In this document: positions 23,410 through 34,110 of the stretch, piece by piece | How positions within the stretch are numbered: position 1 is the stretch's first letter | How the letters are laid out: each line of letters starts with the position of its first letter | Origin: Nectonema munidae | Taxonomy: Eukaryota > Nematomorpha > Nectonematoida > Nectonematidae | Assembly (NCBI GenBank): GCA_030549495.1 | Contig: JAUIRK010000763.1 | Coordinates: 557,997-621,996, forward strand | Length of the DNA stretch: 64,000 nt | Reading direction: 5' to 3' | Position numbers and translations under genes: made by a program | The notes under the pieces: generated by a model | Databases searched by the model: none | What the model was told of the DNA's origin: nothing | The model's input: the letters and a program-made list of their open reading frames with translations, nothing else

Positions 23410-23542
23410 TATGAACCAGGATTTTCGACAATTGGTGAGATGTGAGGCTGAGAAAATCTTTTAGCTCCTAATCAATAAATATTATATCAGATAGCGGGGT
23501 TTTCGACTAATCTACTGTCGGATAAATGAGGTCTGCCTGTAT
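23410..23542. mobile_element. pogo/Tigger-like transposon end
   Basis: Two direct copies of a GGxTTTTCGAC motif (near 23412 and 23498) lead to TACTGTCGGATAAATGAGG and a terminal GTCTGCCTGTA. Non-coding ends of Tigger-type elements have this pattern of TTTTCGA/TATCCGA subrepeats. The opposite end was not found. Confidence 0.4.
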
Positions 23543-23544
23543 TG

Positions 23545-24436
23545 CAAATGAGTCTTCTAATACAACCCTTTCCATATGGTCTGTAGAAGACAAATACATT
23601 TTTAACCTTCAAACACCAAATATAAAATTGGCTCAGCCAAAAATTCTGTTGCGTAAAGATTTACAAAAGAGATCATTCACTAGATTAGAGTATAGTATAT
23701 CCAGCGATAGACTAGACAGATAAACTGCTTACACAAAACACCCTTTTGCTTATTATTTGAATCATTATTTTCTTTCCATCGCATTTAGATGTCAATTTAT
23801 ACGCATTTGTTTGCATAGATAGAGTATGAAAAAATTAATTTCAAGCTTTCAACAAACCCTTGGATCTAGAGTGAGTGTAAAATGCCCTTTTTATTCTCAT
23901 ATCTAGAATTGTGTGTGAAGAACAAGGTGAACATTTTCACAGGCACATATGTGAAATGGAAAGCCGATATCAAGGTAAATGGATTTTTAATTGATGGCTA
24001 ACTACACAAAAGACTAAAAAAGATTTTTTTTAATAAAGTCTCACATAATTTCAATTATATTCTTAACTTTATTCTTCTTTTTGATAAAATTGATCTTTTA
24101 ATATGTTGTGAAAAAACATTTAAACAATGCTTTTGTGTAACAAAATTTCATAAATTTATGATATAAAATTACCATATGTTTAATTCAAAATTTTTACGTA
24201 TTAAAATAAGATAGTTTACATTTTTGAAATCAGTAGGGTAAAATATATAGAAGTTATAAAGAATTATTTTGACAGTGTAATGTACATTTAGTGCTAATAA
24301 ATTCTTTCACGCATAAAATATCCACTATAACGCATAAAATTGAGCCACAGTCAAAAACACAAGATGACTACCAATTAGTCTGAGGAAAACCAAAACTGCA
24401 ATTCATACCTAGAATGACAAAAAAAATATTATTATA
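23545..24436. other. AT-rich stretch without genes
   Basis: No exon, RNA gene or bounded repeat recognised. Confidence 0.3.
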
Positions 24437-24438
24437 AT

Positions 24439-24609
24439 CCTTTTGCATCCCTACATAAGCAGAAAAGCACTTTTAACTAAAATAGTTATTACTTTAGAAT
24501 TTTGGTTATGAGTTTTCAATATTTTAAGTCATATTATATTGCATACTTATTTTTATACACCAATTTAAAACAAGTAATGCTTTTTTGCTTATGTAGGGAG
24601 GCAAAAGCG
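24439..24609. repeat. Hairpin element, about 30-bp inverted repeat
   Basis: The left arm (24439-24469, containing ATCCCTACATAAGCAG) pairs with the right arm (24578-24609, containing GCTTATGTAGGGAGGC) with few mismatches around a loop of about 108 bp. It resembles a tiny foldback or MITE. Target duplications were not evident. Confidence 0.65.
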
Positions 24610-25003
24610 ATTTTTCATTCTTCTATTTTTTACTTTCTATAATTGTTTGCTGTTGTCTATTTTATTCAACAAATTTGATATAAAAAATAAACAAATGAAG
24701 TCTGGAATTTGATAATAATTAATTATTTCAACTTTTATTTTTTGATAATAATTTATAGAAGAAATGAATGATGCCTCCTTCTATTGTATATCATTTCTTT
24801 GTTAACCATTTCATGGTACATATATATTTATAATCGCGACATATGCCAATTTGCCCCACTCCTGTGTTAGGGGCCTGAGCTTGTTAAAAAACAATAAACA
24901 ATGTTTACAAAAACGGTTTCTAGTAAAATTAAATTAGGAAAAACAAAAAAGTGCACATAGTTAGCATAGTCTCTGCATTTTAGAAGAGCTTTGCACAAAG
25001 TCC
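24610..25003. other. Sequence downstream of ZDHHC16
   Basis: A minus-strand AATAAA (near 24734-24739) about 265 bp after the stop could be the poly(A) signal. Nothing else recognised. Confidence 0.3.
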
Positions 25004-28000
25004 TCAAGATACACGCAATTTATATTGTCCTTGATTAAAATATTTACACGTATCATTATTTCTTTCTTCTTCCACACGAATAAGAATACGCGTTTCGTCG
25101 CAATTATTTTCACTGTGGTTGTTGGAGTGAGGAATTAGTGAGGATAAGGCCCAGTCACCACCATTTCCCAAAGGCAGATGTCGTGACGGCAGCAAGACCT
25201 TTTTGAAAAAAGCGGGAATCTTTCTTTCCTCACCGATACCCAATGTGATTAGCCAATTTGCTGTGAAACCATAATCATATTTATTTGTGTACTGTGCAAA
25301 TAAAAAAATAAAGCTAGAAGAAAGATAATGCTTTTACAGTGGTATTTGAGATTGTATCATTGTTTTCTTATCATACATAAAAAGAAGGTATATATTTATG
25401 CTCGCATATGCATTGAAATAAAAAGTTCTTAATATAACTTCACTAACACAATTTAACTACGCTCTACTCCAGTTATTTACATCACGAAAATATAGCTCGC
25501 TATAGATTTTGCGGTTAAAGTAGTTTATTAACTAATGTTTTTTGAAATTGTATTGATTTTCTTTTTAAATTCATTTAATAAGTTTTTATGTCATTAGTGG
25601 TATTCTCTCTTACCATAATCAAGGTATTATTACAAAATTTATTACCTTCAATATTGGATACTTTTATTCAATGTTTTATTATTGTGAGAAATAATAAAAC
25701 ATCCATTTTAAAATTCTGTCAAAATATACACATGAGTTTTGATTCAATGTTCTTCTTGTTTAGAACTTCTTTTTTTCACTCAATTTATCAATAAAACCTG
25801 ATAGATGAAAAAAGAAGATATTTTTTCAAAAGGGTTAATAATTACTGGTCGAAAATTTTATCATTGGCTATAACAATAATTTTAGTTGTAATTTTAAAAA
25901 ATAGTTTGATCATTTGAAATATATAAAGTTTGATTGAAAAAGAAAGCAATCAATTATTCTCATCCTCTAAAGATGAATAGAGACGATTTCCATTTTTTGA
26001 AGCAATAGTCTCAAGCTGGTCCCCAAAGGAATAAAAGGAATAAAAAATTAGATTTCGAATATATAAATACACAAAGTAAACTGATAGACCAAAGATTATA
26101 ATTACCTTTTTGCCTTGTCGATTCTGGTAGTACTCGATGCACGTTTCACCATTTGATACAAGGTAGAAGTGCCATGAAAAAAAGGCGAGCATGACAAAGG
26201 ATATGCATAATGGTAGAAAGAAAAAGATCATGAAACATGGCCTAAGAAAATAAAAAAATAAACTTAAAGATTTTCAATCCATTTTAGTTCAGACGATTTT
26301 GACAAAATCCCTATTGAATTCCATTGGAAATTCGAATTCGCTTGCGTTCCTCTACAGCAGGGGCCGGCAACCTTGGGAGGGATGGGCTGGCATCCCGCTG
26401 GCAAACTGTTTGAAACAAACAAGGCAATTCGACCCGACAAATTGCAACAGAAAATTCAGCTGTAACAAACAATTTTTTTCGGTGCAAAGATTACACATTT
26501 TTAGATCATCCCCATCTTTCACGAAAGAAAGAGCGCCACTTTCGTTAGTGAATTTATTCATAGAAAATAAAATTATCATCATTCTGCGTTATATTCATTA
26601 TAATCAGGAGATGTGATTGTTAATTCAGTAGAATTCTCTAGTAGGCATCTTGTGGTGGCGTATAAAGTTTTGTTTGAAGGCATAATTTTATTGATTTATT
26701 TATTTTTAGCTTTATTAAATCTTATTAAATTTCATTTCCCTTGTGCTCAGTTTTCTGCAATCATGTCTAAAATTCCCCCGAATTAGGAAGAGAAAATGGA
26801 CTTTGAGGGTCATGCCTTTAACTGCGAGTGGGAAAAATGCCTTTTCATCCAGCGTTTTGAACATGCCAAGTGCCTCATATGTCTGAAGAGTATGGCTGTT
26901 ATGAAGGAATAAAACGTGCTCCGCCACTGGAAAGCAGATACTTCACCCCCTTCACAACCTCTACACTGCCCCTAAACCACGCAGACAGATGGAACGTCCA
27001 CTCTTAAACAACAAAAAGAAGAATATTCTATTGCACACACGTCAATTCACTTTCAATCTTACCAGTCTTTAACTTAACACCACCTACCATATATAAATCT
27101 TAAGAATCATTGCCAATCAACAGAAGACGTACTCTCGCCAAATTAAGATCAAATAAATCGCCATTACTCTCCGAATATTTACACAAAACCAGCCCCAAAA
27201 CACAGCCCTCGCCTCAGTACCCTTTTGGCAAAACATACCCATACAATATAGAACAACCATTCGGTTTTTAGTTCAATTCACACGCGGTTACCAACCTTCT
27301 CTCAGAACGAAACTAGGATCACCTCCTCTTCAAACCACCATAACACATCATTAAATCCTATATCTCTATATACTAATATCACACAAAGACAGATATTTGA
27401 AAAAAAATCATATATATATATATAACATATATACATACACACATATCTCTCCTGGTCTCAACCAAAGCGGCTCGGTCGCCGCTGGTATGGTGAAAACAAG
27501 GTCTCTGCCAGTGGAGGGGTTCACTGTAATTTCATCGCATAGTAAATTCATCGTGATTCAATACATCGTCGGTATTTTCATCGTCAAGTATTTTCATCGT
27601 CAAGCATTATCATCGTCATACTAATTTTCTGCTTGACGCTCAATGTTTTCTTGTAAATATCCCTTTATAATTTTTTTAAGTTTATTACGAACAATTAAAT
27701 TATTTTTTAGTTTTATTATAAAAAAAAATATCCTACGAAAAGATATTTATATATACACAGAATTTGAGAAGAAGTAAAGGAAGTTAGAGACAATGACGAT
27801 AAGTCTATATAAAAGCTGCTTTTCCTGCACTTAAAGACATTTTGAGGTATGAAGATACAAATAAATGTGTAGTATACAGTTAGTAATTTTATAAAAATGT
27901 ATGCATAATTGTATACGCAAATTGTGGGATTATCTTGTGACACCGCGAGGATGTAATGGTCAATCCATAAATCTCGCGATGTAATCACTATACGATGAAA

Positions 28001-31000
28001 ATATCAACGATTTATTGCATCACGATGAATTTACTATACGATAAAATTTCCACGATGAAATTACCGGATACCCAGTGGGGGCCAACAACAACAACTGAAA
28101 GGCAGAAAATCTTTCTTCCAAAATGTGAAAAATTTCTTTCACATTTTGCTTCGATGTCTACTGCCAAGAGAAAAGACGCCATTGTTATACTGTCAGATAG
28201 CCTGCAGAAAACAAGTTCATTTTTTGGAAGCAGACCACTGCGGCAGAAAAGGTATTGCGTGCAAGTTATGCGGTCTCCAGTTTCCTTGTCCGCAAGATGA
28301 AGCCATTCATAGATGGCGACTTTATTAAGAAGTGCCTCGTTGCTGTAGCGGATTCCATCTGTCCAGAGAACCATTCTAACTTTGAGAGCATCAGATTTCT
28401 TTCCGCCCTGTTTGTCGTAGTGTCGAAGTGATGTAAGACAACGTGTACGATTCACTGAAGACTCTCCGCTCAACTCTCATTGTATTCTCCTGAAGAAAGA
28501 ACAGACGTAAATGACAGGACTCAGTTGATCATTTTTATTCCTGGTGTCACCGTTGACCTTCATGTGTGTGAGGAATTTCCCCAACTTATCCGGCTCTATG
28601 GCACCACGACTGAAAAAGATATTTTTGACACCTTTCTTTAGTTTGTGGAACAGCTTGTGTGCATGACAATTGACGGTACGCCAGCAATAACTGGGGAAAA
28701 AAGGAGCTGATTCAGTACAAGTGCGTCACTGTGAGGCCGTCAGACCCACTCAAGGCATCCACAAAGCTCTGTGTCAAGTCTACCAACATTGTTGATGCCC
28801 TGACTGTTGTAGTGAAAATCGTCAACTCCACCCTCTCTAGCAAATTCAATCACCACGAGTTACAGGTACTAATGGACGAAGTGAACGCACATTACAAAGA
28901 CCTGCTCTTCTTCTGTGAGTTCCGTTGACTGAGTCGTGGGCAAATGCTACCCCATGTCTGCGACCTACAGCAGAGATCGCGTGAGAGCACGTCTAGCCTT
29001 GATCACACACATCACTATGCACCTAATCGATCTCAACTTGAAATTGCAGGGCAAAGACAGCCTAGTGATAGATATGGATCACCACATCAGCGCGTTTGAG
29101 GTGAACGGGCCCGTAGTGTGCTATCAAAAGGTTCATCTGGTCAGTATTCTAAAAAGTTGGTCTACAGGAATCTAAAATGCATTAAAAACACTAATAATAA
29201 TCGTAGATGTTTTGAAAAGTAGATATTAATGGACTCTGGTTGTGAAGCGGTTAAAATCAAGAAAGCGTCTGCGTCATCTAGGAATAATCGTGGGATTAAA
29301 TAGAAATGTATTTTAAAAGTTGTTGATGATGATTAAAGTATACTCCTCTTTATGCAATGAAGTATGCATTTATATATTTGTAAATGAATGAATTTTTTAC
29401 CTGAGGGTAACGTAAAAATTGAAAAGGCTTTCGTCGGATTCCCTGCGAAGCTCGGTTAACTCGTCGGTGCTAAACGCCAAATTGAGAACAAAATCGGAAA
29501 AGCGCTTGTAGTAGAGGAAGGACGGAGGAAAGATGTAAAAGTTGGCGTAAGGGAAAAGAGTAATGAAGAGATAGATGCAGGCGAGGAGTAGCGAAGCTGT
29601 GAATTGAATGAAGTAGCGGTGGTTGTGGAAGCCGATGCAAGTGTTCAGCCAGGGACAGTGATGGTCCATTTTGAGGATGCATTTCTTACACACTTCGCAG
29701 TGGTGGGCTCTTGGAGGTTTGGGAGCTAGACACTTTTGGCAATAACGAGGTAAGGCGGTGATGCCTTGTTGATCACTTCTGTAAGATTTATTGTGCAAGC
29801 ATTTAGATTTCGTTCAATCAAAGTTAATGTTAAAACATACGCTGGAAAGAAGTTATCAGCCTTTTTCCTTTCAAATTCTAAACAAAAGAATTCATTAATA
29901 AAAATGATTTAGATTATTCATACTTTAAGCAAAAATTTATGACACATAGTGCAGCGATTTTTTCAAAAAAAAATCAATGGATACATAACGAATACTGTAT
30001 ATGTCAAAAAGATTAGAAAGTGAAACAGGAAAGATGCTATTGTGTTAGCGTTACATTTGAGAGAATGTCTATTTTTTGTTTTTCACAAATCTTAATACAT
30101 ATCGATTTTACAGTTTTAAATTTATATTTATTTGGGTCCACAAAAAATATATTTAGGGTAATATAAATTATAAAGCAACGCTAAAATTTTATTGATATAA
30201 AGAATATGATCAAGGAACCATACATTTTTAACACCTATGTTCGCTAAGAGATGAGTTCTTTTAATTCGTTTAATTCGTTTAATTCATATGACATCTCAGT
30301 ATCATTATATCTACATTTAATTATAAGGATTTATTTCATCTTAAAGCTTAGCAAGTGTAAGTCATAAGTGGAGGTGAAAATAGTATCATACTTAGAATTG
30401 GTACTGACATCAAAATTTAGTAGCGTATCATCAATGAAAGGAAAATAAAGAATTATAGGTAGAAAAAAATTAGAGGGAGAAAATCAAAGTTTTGAACTTA
30501 CAAAAAACTATATATGTGGTTTTGGTATTTCCACTTTATTACGCACGAATCAAAGGAAAGTCGAGATACAACTTTGTCTTTAATAAATTTGTAATTTTTA
30601 TTTTTCAAAATTTGGTAACAATATCTATCACACAACAAGTGATATATGTACTTTTATTTAAAATAGTGTCATAACCCCTAACTGTGTTTTTTTGATAACT
30701 TAGCCCGTTAATGAGAAGAATAATGAGACGATGTATAATGTAAAGCAGATGATTATAAAGTTTTTTACTATAGTCGACTCAGCTCGTTAACCAGTTAAAT
30801 CCTTAATGAACTAACAGAAGGCATTCAAAGAAAGATACAAGGGGTACACTAGCAGAATTGACTTTAAGTCACTACGTCATTTATCAATAAATGTCTTTTT
30901 TAATTGAGCCTTTTTCTCAACTCTTCGAAGATCAGTATGACACCGATGTCCAAAGCAATGAAAATTGTCTGCATTAAATACATAAAATTCAATTGAAAAG

Positions 31001-34000
31001 AAAGCAAAGGATTAGTCTCATTTGATTTGTGTGACAGGCAGAGTTAGGAATCCATGAACTACACAAGAAAATTTTATCATTATTGATTAAGTTAACGAAT
31101 ACAAACAATTTTGCCTAGTTCTTTCCTATTTAGACTTTACAGCTTTTCCGTCATTCTGAGAAGGATATTAAAGAGTGGTTGAAAAATGAATTTAACCAGA
31201 GGTTCGAGTCGCTAGGCTTAGGAGTCTCAAGTCAGAAGTTTTTCAATAAAGCGAAAATTAGAGTTAAGGGATCAGAAAAGTCAACCCCAAAAAATTTGAT
31301 CCACATAAGGCAAAATGTAGAGGCGTAGTAAAAGGGGTAGGTGCCACAGACTCAATTTAAATAGGATCGATTTGTTTTTACTTTATTGAATTCGTGCATC
31401 AACACAAAAAACGTTGAAATATGACTTCTAAAACAGCGTGCTATTGCTCACTACAATTTCGCATTTATTTCGCATTTAACATGATAAAGAATTTTCAATT
31501 TTATAAAGCCTTTATATTTTAGTTTTTGGTGTTTTGAAGTGTCATTAGAATTTATAAAAATGAGCGAAATTAACACCTACGCGGCCTCCATTTTTGCTAA
31601 ATACGCCACTCGGTTTTAGTTAGCCCGTTAACGACCAGAATAATCAGACGATATCTAATGTAAAGCAGAAGATTTGTATTAAAGAGCTTTGATAAACGCA
31701 GACGCTTTTATTTTTGTAAGGTCGACATATGTCGACTGTGGTCGATAACCGGTTAAGTTAGTGAGTGAAGCAATTCCACACACAGTCATAGGGGAAAAAA
31801 TTTATTTGTAAAGATTAAACCCTTTTCTTGTGTTTTAATTGCAAAAAATTTGTCAAATTTTATTAAGTTAGATTAAGAATTATTTGTGAAGTTAGTAGTC
31901 TTTCCTTTCGGATATCATGGTACCGCAAAGGAATGCTGAGTTCCGGTTCTACGATGTCTTTTTATTCCATTAGCAACTCGCGAACGAATACCTGTACTAT
32001 ATACCTATACCTTGATACTGGTTAATTAGATAGTTCAATTTATTACTTAAAAATAGATAAAATGGTAACACGAACGCTCCAAATTGTAGAGACAACCGTC
32101 ATAGCGAGAGGCTGATTTGATTCTAACAACGCTAGAATCGCGTCAACAGAGCACTACCTAAACATAGAGGAAGAAAACAAGAATAGGGAGCGAGCTTCTG
32201 GCACATATATGTAAAAGTAGGCATGCATATATATATATATATTATATAAAATTGTTTATTAAATCATAAGTTGAGAGCATTCATGCTTCTTATCCATACA
32301 TCTTCTGATTGTTCCATCAATGTTGTTTTGCTTTGATCATTGTTCAAGATAGGAATTCCATTGAGCTCGATTTATACTTGTATAAACTAATACCCCAAAA
32401 CATTCGAAAATATGATATAAGCTCCTTCTTGCTAAGAAAAACTTTCTGATGGAATTTAAAATAAAATGCAGTTTGATATTTTCAATTACTTTTAAAAACA
32501 GCATTATATGATTGCGAAACAGCACACTTTTATAATCTTGGAAGGAAAGTAAAGTAGATACATTTAAGCATACGGCTTTTTACTGACTGCGACGTTAAAG
32601 TTGTGGCAGCTGGATTACCAGGGTGCGTGAAGACACACATGATGTAGTGGAAAATGGTGTTGATGGCCAGGTAATGCGAAACGAAGAGGTGGAATACGCG
32701 AAAAATGAAGGAGTAGGAAGCGAAGAGTTCGGGAATTATGAGAATGTAATACATGACGAGACAGAATGCGAAGAGGAACAACGTGAGTAAAACCAAAAAC
32801 TATCAAAAAAGAAGAAAGAAGATTTAAGTTATTAATTTTGCTGTGGTTTTTGGCCACCACATTACTCTGTCTCATTTTACCAGCTAACGGATATAACAGC
32901 AAATGATGGAGAAGAGCTACTCAGGTTAGCTCCATATTCGTATATGTGAAGAAATATTGAAATTTCTTGTTAATTTGGTCATTAAGACTAACGTTAGGTT
33001 TATTGTATGTTTTTTTTAATTACACTAATACCACGCTAAATCAAAATACACTACACAGTCTATCAGATAGATAGATCTCTTACTACTTATAAGTTGACCA
33101 TCTTCATATTTAGCCAATAGATGCCATTTTATAAATTGAGCTTCTCAAAAAATTTTCGAAAATCATTTTTCAAAGTTAGACATTTTTATACTTGGGCATG
33201 GGCAAAAATTCAACGTGTTACCTCATACTATGTCTTCAGAGTAAGTGACTGTATTCGAAATGAATACAAACAAATTGGTTGACAAGGATTTAAGGGTGTT
33301 TCCATCTTTCTAGACAAGAGGCTAAATTATGCGATTTCATTTGTAGTGAATTCATCCCAGCTGCTTATTAGTTACCTTGAACATTAAAAAAAATTTTTGC
33401 GTCAAATTAACTTCTCTGTCCAAATTCTTCTTTTAATACTCTTTGGAAATAATTGAGATGATCACCTTTAGAAATGGAAACCGTCTGCCTTAGGTATATG
33501 AAGATGCATGAAAAAAGAAGGCAGAGAATGAGTCTTCAAATCTCTGATATTATTATTATCAAAGAGTTAAGACATGAATGTTTAGTTATAAGTAGGGTTG
33601 CCAGATGTCCTGGTTTTTCCGTCTCTCAACAACGGAATCCCAGAGGAATTACAAAAATCTCGGTTTTTCATTCACGAATCTTACATGTCAAAAAAAGGAG
33701 TGTAGAAAAATTTAGCCCGAAATGTGATTGTTTATCTCTTTTTTATGCAAAAACTCATCTTTTACTTTCAAAGTTTTTTGTTATTAATCTTAGAAATACA
33801 AAATTTTATTCTTGACTTTTTCAAAACCATCTTTGTCTCTGGTTTGATAATGTAAAAATCTAGCAACTCTAGTTATAAGATACGTGTATAAGTATTGTAA
33901 CTTGACACCTAAATGTTTCACTAAGCCACTGGATACTATATACAATTGTATGAATAAAAAAAGTAAAATATTTACAGGTCCAGCAATCTTAGCAACAATA

Positions 34001-34110
34001 TCAGCATATGGAAGCAAGGGATCAAGAACTTTCTGGACCACGACTTCAGAAAAATTAGCGCAACAGAGAGCGAGTCTTCGCGGAAATTTGAAATAGCGAA
34101 CACACTTCAT
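25004..34110 (-). CDS. ZDHHC16: Palmitoyltransferase ZDHHC16-like, five exons
   Basis: DHHC enzymes transfer palmitate from palmitoyl-CoA to protein cysteines at ER/Golgi membranes. Minus-strand exons: 34110-33976, 32799-32588, 29778-29401, 26241-26106 and 25291-25004. Junction phases agree throughout, giving 382 aa (human ZDHHC16: 377). ATG 34110 is the first Met after an in-frame TGA. Membrane helices lie near 45-65, 75-95, 165-190 and 243-265. The Cys-rich domain runs from CQKC at 129 to beyond [16 protein letters not shown], with catalytic DHHC at 154-157. [10 protein letters not shown] matches the conserved TTxE-region motif of this subfamily (SRGETSIE in human). [12 protein letters not shown] and [12 protein letters not shown] match the ZDHHC16 C-terminus. 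The exon 2 donor is the weakest call: GTCAGT gives the right phase, while a stronger-looking GTAAAA four bases on does not. The gene looks functional. Confidence 0.93.
26945..27370 (+). mobile_element. 3' fragment of an I/R1-type LINE nested in the hAT
   Basis: The C-rich plus strand encodes, with breaks, [19 protein letters not shown] and [14 protein letters not shown]. This is the C-terminal Cys/His region of RNase H-bearing LINEs (typical 'RTLAQLRSxxSPxLxxYLxxIxP..CPxC..HDTxHLFxCP'). Cysteines of that finger are lost. The tail is followed by TA-rich simple sequence (27400-27450). It separates the hAT N-terminus from the rest. Confidence 0.55.
27526..28064. mobile_element. Inverted-repeat element with ATCGT-rich arms
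   Basis: The left arm (27526 to about 27605) and right arm (28064 back to about 27980) are imperfect inverted copies starting GTAATTTCATCG and containing TAGTAAATTCATCGTGAT and TATTTTCATCGT. The AT-rich centre has no ORF of note. The flanks share CCAGTGGxGGG (27508-27518; 28072-28082, 9 of 11 bases), a possible long target duplication if the element is slightly longer than the arms. The superfamily is unknown; a MULE-type MITE is one option. Confidence 0.7.
30701..31760. repeat. Pair of direct repeats in ZDHHC16 intron 2
   Basis: TAGCCCGTTAA at 30701 and at 31621 each begin about 100-140 bp of similar sequence containing TAATGTAAAGCAGA and a GTCGA patch before CCxGTTAA. They lie 920 bp apart in the same orientation. 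They may be two copies of one short dispersed repeat. Confidence 0.6.
31018..31100 (+). repeat. Dispersed repeat shared with 43431-43515
   Basis: TCATTTGATTTGTGTGACAG begins both copies. They then share 'AGAGxTAGGAAxCCA', 'CAAGAAAA' and 'ATTAAGTT' with about 75% identity by eye. No coding capacity. Confidence 0.6.
33593..33871. mobile_element. hAT MITE in ZDHHC16 intron 1, 8-bp target duplication
   Basis: Perfect GTTATAAG duplications lie at 33585-33592 and 33872-33879. The ends are inverted: TAGGGTTGCCAGAT on the left, and TAGAGTTGCTAGAT read inward from the right. The length is 279 bp, with no transposase. The same end type occurs at 53.2-53.7 kb. Confidence 0.85.

Larger units (their letters stand above)
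26357..29190 (+). mobile_element. GTF2IRD2-like hAT transposon in ZDHHC16 intron 3, broken
   Basis: The left end CAGGGGCCGGCAACCTTGGG (26357) is a hAT-type terminus. From about 26760 a plus-strand frame encodes a BED-like N-terminus: [17 protein letters not shown], then [16 protein letters not shown] with one stop, then NVLRHWKA. Coding resumes near 28240 ([36 protein letters not shown]). It continues at about 28500 with [14 protein letters not shown] and [20 protein letters not shown] (RNase H-like DDE core), then [11 protein letters not shown] (second Asp), [20 protein letters not shown] and DLLFFCEF. This order is that of the hAT family that gave rise to vertebrate GTF2IRD2. A LINE tail (about 26940-27400) and an inverted-repeat element (27526-28064) interrupt it. 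The dimerisation domain and right end were not found. It is transcriptionally antisense to the host gene and dead. Confidence 0.75.

Noticed and set aside
27995-28473. Overlapping ORFs of 101 (+) and 153 (-) codons
   Set aside because: The minus frame is the shadow of plus-strand hAT coding sequence and of the inverted-repeat arm.
31195-31215. GGTTCGAGTC resembling a tRNA or SINE B box
   Set aside because: No A box at the right spacing and no cloverleaf can be drawn.
33474-33815. 113-codon plus-strand ORF
   Set aside because: Runs across the left end of the hAT MITE at 33593, so it is a chance frame in intron 1 of ZDHHC16.
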